Origin: JARRQJ01 sp037381915
Lineage (GTDB): Bacteria > Pseudomonadota > Gammaproteobacteria > DRLM01
Length of the DNA: 9,219 nt
NCBI GenBank assembly: GCA_037381915.1
Contig: JARRQJ010000083.1
Coordinates: 1-9,219 of the forward strand
Direction: 5' to 3'
Each line of letters starts with the position of its first letter. Position 1 is the stretch's first letter. Below, piece by piece: positions 1 to 4,989 of the stretch. The notes under the pieces were generated by a model, which saw only the letters and a program-made list of their open reading frames with translations, had not been told where the DNA came from and ran no database searches. The position numbers and the translations under genes were made by a program.

Positions 1-48
1 GAATCCTTTTTAGCCGGCTGGGGTAGGGATGACTTCGGCAATGAGGCC

Positions 49-876
49 TTATTTCAGGCGAAAGACCATGCCACCGTAATAGCGCGCCACCTCGAATTTT
101 GTCGTGTAGCGGCTGATAGATTCGGAGCCCCCCAGAAACAGATAGCCGCCCGGCTCTATAATATTGGCTATGCGCTCAAGAATGCTGCTTTTATTTTTAT
201 CCGAGAAATAGATGAGCACGTTACGACAGAACACTACATGAAACTTCCCGATTATCGAAAGTGGTGAAATCAGATTCAATTCTTGAAAGACAACCTGTTG
301 ACGCACGAAATCCTTTACCTGCGCCCTGCCTTGCTGTTCATCAAAAAACCTGGCTCGGCGGTCCGAGGTCAAACCTCTAGCCAGGGCGTTATCTTCATAT
401 ATGCCCTCTTTCGCGAACTTGAGTATGGTCGGTGAAATGTCCGTCGCGACTATTTGAACATCGGACAAGGGGTGCTTTGGATATTCGCGCCGATACTCCT
501 CGACGATCATGCTTATGGAATAAGGCTCCTGGCCGGAAGAGCATGCGGCGGACCACATGCGCACATTAGGCAGATTCACGCGGGCCAACTCGGGCAGTAT
601 CATTCTCTTCAACGCTTCGAAGGGATATTGATCCCGAAACCACAGAGTTTCATGAGTTGTCATCGCGTCGATAAGCTGCCGTCCCAAGGCGGCTTTACCA
701 TCGTCTCTTATGGATGAGAGCAAATTTGCGATCGATGTGCACCCGCTTCTGGCCAGCAGCGCCTTTAACCTGCTATTGACCAGATATTGCTTGTTAGTAC
801 CCAACTCGATGCCGCAAGCCGTGGAAAGGTACTCACTGAGCTGAGCATATTCTTCAGGTGATACACTTAGGTCCAT
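49..876 (-). CDS. cheR: CheR-type chemotaxis receptor protein-glutamate methyltransferase
   Basis: The 275-residue protein has the usual CheR length and layout. An all-helical N-terminal domain (about residues 1-75) is followed by a SAM-dependent methyltransferase domain. Recognisable motifs in order are TTHETLWFRD (about 73-82), the SAM-binding WSAACSSGQEPYSI (about 108-121), VATDIS (about 143-148), the FCRNVLIYF segment (about 217-225) and LFLGGSES near the C-terminus. In the known family the enzyme methylates glutamates on chemoreceptor cytoplasmic domains using S-adenosylmethionine, opposing CheB. The start has a GAGG ribosome-binding site about ten bases upstream. It lies downstream of the cheV remnant on the same strand, the usual cheV-cheR order before flgB. 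It is odd that cheR is uninterrupted while cheV, flgA and flgN are broken. It may be retained for another function or may simply not have been hit yet. Family assignment is very secure. Confidence 0.95.
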   Translation of the reverse strand: MDLSVSPEEYAQLSEYLSTACGIELGTNKQYLVNSRLKALLARSGCTSIANLLSSIRDDGKAALGRQLIDAMTTHETLWFRDQYPFEALKRMILPELARVNLPNVRMWSAACSSGQEPYSISMIVEEYRREYPKHPLSDVQIVATDISPTILKFAKEGIYEDNALARGLTSDRRARFFDEQQGRAQVKDFVRQQVVFQELNLISPLSIIGKFHVVFCRNVLIYFSDKNKSSILERIANIIEPGGYLFLGGSESISRYTTKFEVARYYGGMVFRLK

Positions 877-1034
877 TCCATCTATCCTCAGCCTGACCTT
901 TATTACTTATCATGTCCATATAATACAATTGCGTTTATGTTTTTATCGTGTAATGCCTGCAATAAAGACCATTAAGCGCCTTTGCTCACCGCTCATCTCT
1001 TTTTTTCTTTTCGCGCCAAGAAGGTCCTGGCTCT
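877..1034. other. AT-rich spacer between the cheV remnant and cheR
   Basis: No gene is visible. On the minus strand it contains TTGCAG and CATAAA separated by 17 bases, a weak candidate promoter for cheR, and several A/T runs. The 3' two thirds of cheV should have lain here and upstream. I see no recognisable receiver-domain sequence in it, so the missing part appears deleted rather than merely frameshifted. Confidence 0.5.
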
Positions 1035-1308
1035 TTATGCGCCGCTTCTTTTCACAAACTCAAGTCTCTTAACCACCTCCTTGGCCAAATCAATGATAGG
1101 ATCGTCTTGCTGCGTAGTGTCGCCACCCCGCGGACGGTGGGATCGGCATTGGGGATGCCTGTCAGGGGAGGGCATTGTATGGCCTCTTGCACCGTAACTA
1201 CGTTGACCCCATAGCGTTGGCCACCGTGCAGGAAAAAAGCAGCAACGCTAATCGATTATGGCCAACCAGCCCTGTGCGCTGATTGACCTCATCCAGCAGC
1301 CCGCTCAT
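1035..1308 (-). pseudogene. cheV: cheV remnant: frameshifted, internally deleted chemotaxis coupling protein
   Basis: CheV normally has about 300 residues, a CheW-like domain plus a response-regulator receiver, and couples receptors to the kinase CheA. Here only N-terminal pieces survive, in three frames. From ATG at 1308 the reading is MSGLLDEVNQRTGLVGHNRL then ALLLFS, closed by TAG at 1198. A second frame continues as HGGQRYGVNVVTVQEA and ends with VRGVATLRSKTI. A third begins PIIDLA and soon stops at TAA (1035-1037). The joins fall at CC runs near 1231 and 1099. Restoring one C at each gives the continuous CheV pattern (LLFSLHGGQRYGVNV; SKTIPIIDLA). The rest of the CheW-like domain and the whole receiver are missing, so there is also a large deletion. 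An upstream in-frame ATG at 1320 is an alternative start; GGAGGAGG just before 1308 is the likely ribosome-binding site. Confidence 0.85.
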
Positions 1309-1385
1309 AACCTCCTCCATTGCTTATTACAGGCGTATCGACTGCAGTGATATAAAGCTTAAGTTTAGTGTCGAGAAAATTAAAT

Positions 1386-1401
1386 CGGCATGATATTTGC
1401 T
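1386..1401 (+). promoter_or_regulatory. Sigma-54 (-24/-12) promoter for flgA
   Basis: The segment cggcatgatatttgct matches the sigma-54 pattern (TGGCAC-N5-TTGC). GG at 1387-1388 and GC at 1399-1400 are separated by exactly ten bases. It lies about 70 bases before the flgA start. RpoN-dependent transcription of flgA is established in Pseudomonas and Vibrio type flagellar hierarchies, which supports the call. The promoter is intact in sequence although the gene behind it is broken. Confidence 0.6.
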
Positions 1402-1472
1402 ATGAACGAGATCATCCTCTAGTCGGGCATAAGGATCCGGCCATGCATGAGTGAGACCAACACAACGCAAAG

Positions 1473-2206
1473 ATGCGCTACGCGGCTACTCTGGTAGTCG
1501 GCGGGCCACGCGCTGGCTACGCCCTGCTTACTGCTGTCCTGCTTGCCCACCCGGGTATCACAACCGCGGGAGAGGCGTCCTCACAATCTCCGGAATCAAT
1601 CCGGGAAACTGTAAAAATATTTATTCATCAAAAAACATAAGATGACTGTCCTGCTCACGAAACAAGGTCGCCAGTCTCGCTTCCAGGCTAAAATTGGCCT
1701 CCTGCGCCCCCCTTTTGGGGATTTCTGCCGTTGGGATATAAGCTTGTAGGTGACACAACCATCGGCGTTCGCTGTACCGGTGGCAAGCCTTGGACGATTT
1801 ACGTCCCGGGCTCGGTAAAGACCATGCGCAAAGTAGTCGTCACCAGCCATCCGATATTGCGCCACGCCACCATTTCCGGGGCGACGTCCATCTCGAAGAG
1901 CGCGATATCTCCGCCGAATCGAACAGCTACATCGTAAGCCAGGAAAAAGTCGTGGGAAGGCTTGCCAAATGCGCCGTGACCAACACCACGGCGCTTTGCC
2001 CGAACATGCTGAATGAGCCCTTATTGGTACACCGGGGGCAAGAGATCATTATCCTGGCCGAGGGAAGCGGTATCCAAGTCATGATGGCCGGGACGGCCCT
2101 GATGCACGGTGCGGAGGGACAAATTATTCGCGCTCAAAACAAGCCCTCAAAGCGTGCGGTTCCGGGTCAAGTCATCAAAGGCGGAATTATCAGAGCCAAT
2201 ATGTAA
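1473..2206 (+). pseudogene. flgA: flgA pseudogene: flagellar P-ring assembly chaperone with multiple frameshifts and a nonsense codon
   Basis: FlgA is a periplasmic chaperone for assembly of the flagellar P ring around the rod. The signal peptide and N-terminus read from ATG 1473 (hydrophobic YALLTAVLLAHPG, then SPESIRETVKIFIHQKT) and stop at TAA 1638-1640. The same frame continues DDCPAHET, so the stop is probably a CAA-to-TAA change. The protein then moves to another frame (KVASLASRLKLASCAPLLG), back (FLPLGYKLVGDTTIGVRC and on to VVVTSHPILRHATIS), and again (GDVHLEERDIS, then VVGRLAKC, HRGQEIIILAEGSGIQV and GAEGQIIRAQN, to TAA 2206). The joins lie near 1662 (A run), 1717 (GGGG) and 1880 (GGGG). 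Joined, the pieces give about 245 residues, normal for FlgA, with the C-terminal SAF/ChapFlgA domain recognisable. The ribosome-binding site is poor. The call as FlgA is secure. Whether the lesions are biological or sequencing errors cannot be settled from the sequence, but the nonsense codon favours decay. Confidence 0.88.
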
Positions 2207-2217
2207 CGCCATCGGAC

Positions 2218-2244
2218 TCAAGGAACGGCGGCTTTGGCCGTAAT
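2218..2244 (+). promoter_or_regulatory. Candidate FliA (sigma-28) promoter for flgM
   Basis: TCAAGGAA is followed by exactly eleven bases and then GCCGTAAT, resembling the FliA consensus TAAAGTTT-N11-GCCGATAA. The GCCG core is intact and the -35 half is moderate. It sits in the short gap between flgA and flgM. flgM is a known late, FliA-dependent gene in many gammaproteobacteria, giving feedback on sigma-28 activity. Confidence 0.5.
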
Positions 2245-2265
2245 ACTGAGCAGAGAGGTAATCAC

Positions 2266-2592
2266 ATGGCAATCGAGATTTCAGGGCATCACCCTGGGCA
2301 GTTATCGAACGCCAAGGCGGAAGCAAAAGGACAAGTCGGCCGAACCGACCCCGCGCTACCGAAGCAACAAACCGGACAACCTTCCACACCGGACACGGTG
2401 ACCTTGACGGATATGGCGGCATTACTCCACAAATTGGAGGCCACTGTCCATGCCGCGCCAATTGTCGATACGGCACGAGTCGAAGATGTGAGGCAGGCTA
2501 TTCGCAACGGCCAGTTCCAGATAGATCACCAGCGCGTGGCCCGGAAAATGCTGAGTTTTGAGAATGCGCTCGGACCTTCATCGCTGAATTAA
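2266..2592 (+). CDS. flgM: FlgM, anti-sigma-28 factor
   Basis: This 108-residue protein has typical FlgM length and layout: a polar, low-complexity N-terminal half rich in Gln, Pro and Thr (disordered in the family), then a helical sigma-binding C-terminal half. The latter includes DTVTLTDMAALLHKLEATV (about 44-62) and VDTARVEDVRQAIRNGQFQI (about 67-86), ending RVARKMLSFENAL. FlgM holds FliA inactive in the cytoplasm until the hook-basal body is finished and then leaves through the flagellar export apparatus. AGAGAGGT is a good ribosome-binding site before ATG 2266. It lies between two broken flagellar genes, flgA 59 bases upstream and flgN ten bases downstream, yet has no stop or frameshift. 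If secretion is no longer possible, an intact FlgM would keep any remaining FliA regulon silent; that is inference. Confidence 0.92.
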   Translation: MAIEISGHHPGQLSNAKAEAKGQVGRTDPALPKQQTGQPSTPDTVTLTDMAALLHKLEATVHAAPIVDTARVEDVRQAIRNGQFQIDHQRVARKMLSFENALGPSSLN

Positions 2593-2602
2593 GGTTCAGC
2601 TC

Positions 2603-3037
2603 ATGCAATCGACCGTTATCCCCCGGGCAATACACGCCAAACTCGGGGAGCAACGCGGCATCGCGCGTGAATTACATCAGCACTTGGAGCAGAAAACCAT
2701 CGCACTTGGCCAACTGCTTCGGAGAGGTTTCACGGGATCTGCTGGCGGCACCACATCAATATTCTACGGACGGAAAAAACGGCACAGCGCTCTTTTTACG
2801 GCATCCGGACCCGCAGGGCACCTGGGGCTCGGAATCCCTGGGGCAGCAAGTTGAGAACTGCCTGTTCCAGTGCCGCCAGCAAAACAGCGCCAACGGCAAA
2901 ATCATCTCCATCAGTCACCGCCAGACCCAACAGGCCCTGGAGTTCTCCGGCATGGCGGGCGACGCCCGGAGGAGTGCTACAGCCCCACCGGATCTAGCCA
3001 AACCTCGCTATTCTCGCGGATTTTCGGCAAGGTTTGA
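2603..3037 (+). pseudogene. flgN: flgN pseudogene: flagellar export chaperone, frameshifted
   Basis: FlgN is a small helical chaperone for the hook-filament junction proteins FlgK and FlgL and typically follows flgM. From ATG 2603 the helical start reads IARELHQHLEQKTIALGQLL. The frame then changes near 2720 (an extra base in CTTCGG) to EVSRDLLAAPHQY and on to GQQVENCLFQCRQQNSANGK, then IISISHRQTQQALEF. A one-base loss near 2944 (TTCTCC, probably from TTCCTCC) moves it to LRHGGRRPEECYSPTGSSQ, ending SLFSRIFGKV with TGA at 3035-3037. The NCLFQCRQQNSANGKII segment and the C-terminal YSPTG...GKV ending match the FlgN pattern in Pseudomonas-like bacteria. Restored length is about 144 residues, normal for the family. 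Identification also rests on position after flgM. The uncorrected middle frame would run on to 3089 with an unrelated tail. Confidence 0.75.
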
Positions 3038-3043
3038 CCCACC

Positions 3044-3061
3044 GCCGAACTTTCGGCTTTT
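3044..3061 (+). terminator. Intrinsic terminator after flgN
   Basis: GCCGA and TCGGC pair around the loop ACTT and are followed by TTTT. The hairpin begins six bases after the restored flgN stop, which supports the corrected flgN end at 3037 and an end to the flgA-flgM-flgN transcription unit. Confidence 0.6.
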
Positions 3062-3086
3062 GTGTATAGCGGATATCACCGACAGG

Positions 3087-3095
3087 TGATAAAAT
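3087..3095 (+). promoter_or_regulatory. Extended -10 promoter for tRNA-Ala
   Basis: TGATAAAAT fits the extended -10 form TG-N-TATAAT with one mismatch. It lies about 50 bases upstream of the mature tRNA-Ala, downstream of the flgN terminator. No good -35 hexamer is visible at 16-18 bases, as is common for extended -10 promoters. Confidence 0.4.
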
Positions 3096-3147
3096 GCCGG
3101 CCCAGCTAGGAATGGCACCGTTATTACCCGTGCCGATCCTTCCCGAT

Positions 3148-3223
<76 letters not shown>

Positions 3224-3433
3224 TATCCTTATTCCTAAAGACCGCTCAGACTCGTCGCAGGTCCGGGGACATTCCCGTCCGGGGATGCGAAGGCGAGACC
3301 CCGATTAAAATGCCTCAATCGGCCCGCGACCCCTTCCCCAACCGTCAATGCCGCCTTAATCCCGAATCGGCGGAGTGATAATAGACTCGTATGTCCGGTT
3401 TGAACAGACATCGAAAAACGCCCGTTGCATGGT

Positions 3434-3439
3434 TATACT
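3434..3439 (+). promoter_or_regulatory. Candidate -10 element for the outer-membrane protein gene
   Basis: TATACT lies 26 bases before the start codon, just upstream of the ribosome-binding site AAGGA (3455-3459). The sequence 17 bases further upstream (TCGAAA, 3411-3416) is a poor -35. An alternative pairs TTGCAT (3425-3430) with TTATAA (3451-3456) at a long 20-base spacing. Low confidence. Confidence 0.3.
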
Positions 3440-3465
3440 TGCCGTAGCGATTATAAGGATTAATA

Positions 3466-4359
3466 ATGATTTTCATACTGCGTGGCTCCCATAGCAAGGC
3501 TTGGCGCGCCTCACTGATTTTCGTGATAACTATGACATCGCCGCTCTGCGCAGCCGCTCCCGCAGTAACGGTCGGACTCAGCGGGGGACTGGAGTCATTT
3601 CGTCTCAAAGAAATCGATAACAGCGGCACCCGCCTGTTATCAGAGACAGGCTACCGCTATGTCACTACCGCATTCCTCGATAACGTCGGCAAATACGACT
3701 TGCAAACGCCGCTGCTCTATCATGCCGAAGTCAGCGCCTACTGGGGTCAAGTCGACTACGACGGCAAGTCCCAAAGCGTTGACCCCGCCCAAAGCAACCT
3801 GCCCTTAAGCTCCCAGACCGATTACCAGGGCGCGCGCGGTGAGGCCATGGCCGGCTACCGTTTTCCTGTGGCGGGCGGCATTCGCGCCATAGAACTCCTG
3901 GGGGGCGTGGGCATCGATGTGTGGAGTCGCAGCATTCACAGCGCCACCGCTTCCAACGGAACCTTGGTAAGCGGTATCAAGGAGATATATAATGCCTACT
4001 ATGGCAAGGCCGCGCTGGGATTGAGCAATTTATTCACATCGACATGGCGCAATCATGTGGAATTCGGCGTCAAAATGCCCTTCAGCATTTCCGAAAAGAT
4101 TAATTTGAGCAAGGTCGGCTATGACAGCGATTTGACCGTCTATCCGGGCAATCGCTATTCACTATTCGCCAAGCTGTTGCTTGAACCGCCGGCCAAAGGC
4201 AATAAGTCGGGCAATATGGTCATTAAGCTCTATTATGACGGTTTACGCTTTGATCCCTCGAAATCCAAAGCGGTGGGCCACAATGGCTCCCTCGTCTACG
4301 TATGGCAGCCGGAAACCCATATCGACATCTTTGGACTACAGCTTGGATATCGCTTTTAG
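3466..4359 (+). CDS. Putative outer-membrane beta-barrel protein of unknown function
   Basis: The 297-residue product begins with a basic, then hydrophobic segment (about residues 12-28) ending in CAAA, a likely signal peptide cleaved near residue 31. The mature part is rich in alternating polar/hydrophobic stretches with many Tyr and Gly. It ends GLQLGYRF, the C-terminal aromatic (Phe) signature recognised by the Bam machinery. About ten amphipathic strands seem possible, for example EAMAGYRFPV, AIELLGGVGIDVW and VIKLYYDGLRF. I do not recognise a named family and assign no substrate. It stands alone between two tRNA genes with its own ribosome-binding site and no same-strand partner. A periplasmic or surface-exposed porin-like role is inference from signal peptide plus C-terminal Phe. 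Codon use resembles the flagellar block rather than the GC-rich unit to the right. Confidence 0.7.
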   Translation: MIFILRGSHSKAWRASLIFVITMTSPLCAAAPAVTVGLSGGLESFRLKEIDNSGTRLLSETGYRYVTTAFLDNVGKYDLQTPLLYHAEVSAYWGQVDYDGKSQSVDPAQSNLPLSSQTDYQGARGEAMAGYRFPVAGGIRAIELLGGVGIDVWSRSIHSATASNGTLVSGIKEIYNAYYGKAALGLSNLFTSTWRNHVEFGVKMPFSISEKINLSKVGYDSDLTVYPGNRYSLFAKLLLEPPAKGNKSGNMVIKLYYDGLRFDPSKSKAVGHNGSLVYVWQPETHIDIFGLQLGYRF

Positions 4360-4415
4360 GTTTTTGCCCAGACTTGCCGGAGAGTAACGTTTGATCGCAG
4401 CGGTGCAGGGTGAAC

Positions 4416-4424
4416 TGCTACAAT
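4416..4424 (+). promoter_or_regulatory. Extended -10 promoter for tRNA-Arg
   Basis: TGCTACAAT fits the extended -10 form with one mismatch and sits 37 bases before the mature tRNA. No convincing -35 is present at normal spacing (TTGATC at 4391-4396 is 22 bases away). Confidence 0.4.
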
Positions 4425-4461
4425 AGACATACTATCGTGAGTTCTCCTGCATCTTTTCTCC

Positions 4462-4538
4462 GCCCCGGTAGCTCAGCTGGATAGAGCATCCCCCTCCTAA
4501 GGGGAAGGTCACACGTTCGAATCGTGTTCGGGGCGCCA
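4462..4538 (+). tRNA. tRNA-Arg, anticodon CCT
   Basis: A complete cloverleaf is visible. Acceptor GCCCCGG pairs with TCGGGGC (one G-T), D arm GCTC/GAGC, anticodon stem TCCCC/GGGGA with loop CTCCTAA giving anticodon CCT (4496-4498), variable AGGTC, T arm ACACG-TTCGAAT-CGTGT, discriminator G, and encoded CCA (4536-4538). It decodes the AGG arginine codon. No clear terminator follows. The short hairpin AAGTC-TCT-GACTT downstream lacks a T run. Confidence 0.95.
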
Positions 4539-4746
4539 TCAACAATAAGTCTCTGACTTGTCTTAATACAGATGACCAGCCGAGGCGATGAATCTGGGAA
4601 CTGAGGTTTGTCTGCTTATGTCCGCTTTCGGCTGCGATCTTAATCGGTCGAAGCATTAGTGGGTAATGACCGATTCGCAACCAAGCCCGAACCGTACGAT
4701 TCGCGCGGCGTACCCTCAAGAATCACGTAACACGACTTCATCGGAT
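4539..4746. other. Intergenic stretch between tRNA-Arg and the lipoprotein gene
   Basis: No gene, terminator or repeat of the tRNA 3' end was found by eye. Short open frames cross it on both strands, but none has a ribosome-binding site or family-like sequence. The GC content rises toward the right as the sequence enters the lipoprotein gene. Confidence 0.4.
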
Positions 4747-4989
4747 TTACGAGCAACAGAAAACGGCGCGCAAAGGCGTCCTGTAACGAGCCAGACAGGC
4801 CTCCCGCACTTGGCTGACGAGCGCTTCACACGAGCCTTGGCCGCCGGAGGCCGCGACTGACTTGGACGGCGGAGGATCGGGATCTTCGTCGGCGCGGGAG
4901 CCGCAACCGGAAATCAGAGGCGGAAACGTCAGCGGGACGACGATGTACAGGATTAGGTGCCGTGAACCGGCGGTGAACCGCGCCGTCAT
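4747..4989 (-). CDS. Small Cys-rich lipoprotein, translationally coupled to the LamG-like protein
   Basis: An 80-residue frame starts at ATG 4989-4987, overlapping the TGA of the upstream gene as ATGA, a standard arrangement for coupled translation. The start is followed by Arg residues and a hydrophobic segment (about 12-26) leading into LISGC, a good lipobox with Cys29 as lipidation site. Gly at +2 predicts outer-membrane sorting. The mature part is acidic and Pro-rich (ADEDPDPPPS), then has four more Cys (54, 65, 78, 79) with C-terminal VFCCS. I recognise no family. Its only visible partner is the secreted protein encoded just upstream, so a role in the same envelope complex is plausible but inferred. 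A longer frame upstream of this ATG (to 5391) is a shadow of that larger gene. Confidence 0.65.
   Translation of the reverse strand: MTARFTAGSRHLILYIVVPLTFPPLISGCGSRADEDPDPPPSKSVAASGGQGSCEALVSQVREACLARYRTPLRAVFCCS

Noticed and set aside
1..48. AGCCGGCT palindrome next to a T run after cheR
   Set aside because: On the minus strand the palindrome is followed by A residues, so it does not form a terminator for cheR. The stretch is too short to judge what follows (flgB would be expected).
1353..1377. Possible sigma-28 promoter, TAAAGCTT with GTCGAGAA
   Set aside because: Spacing is 9 rather than 11 bases and the -10 half has two mismatches. The sigma-54 element just downstream is better.
2667..3089. 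A 140-residue protein as an independent gene
   Set aside because: Its middle matches FlgN but both ends belong to other frames. It is best explained as the frameshifted centre of flgN.
4546..4558. Hairpin AAGTC-TCT-GACTT after tRNA-Arg as a terminator
   Set aside because: The five-base stem is AT-rich and no T run follows.
4432..4719. Minus-strand open frame across tRNA-Arg
   Set aside because: It reads through the antisense of a complete tRNA gene and has no ribosome-binding site or protein-like composition.
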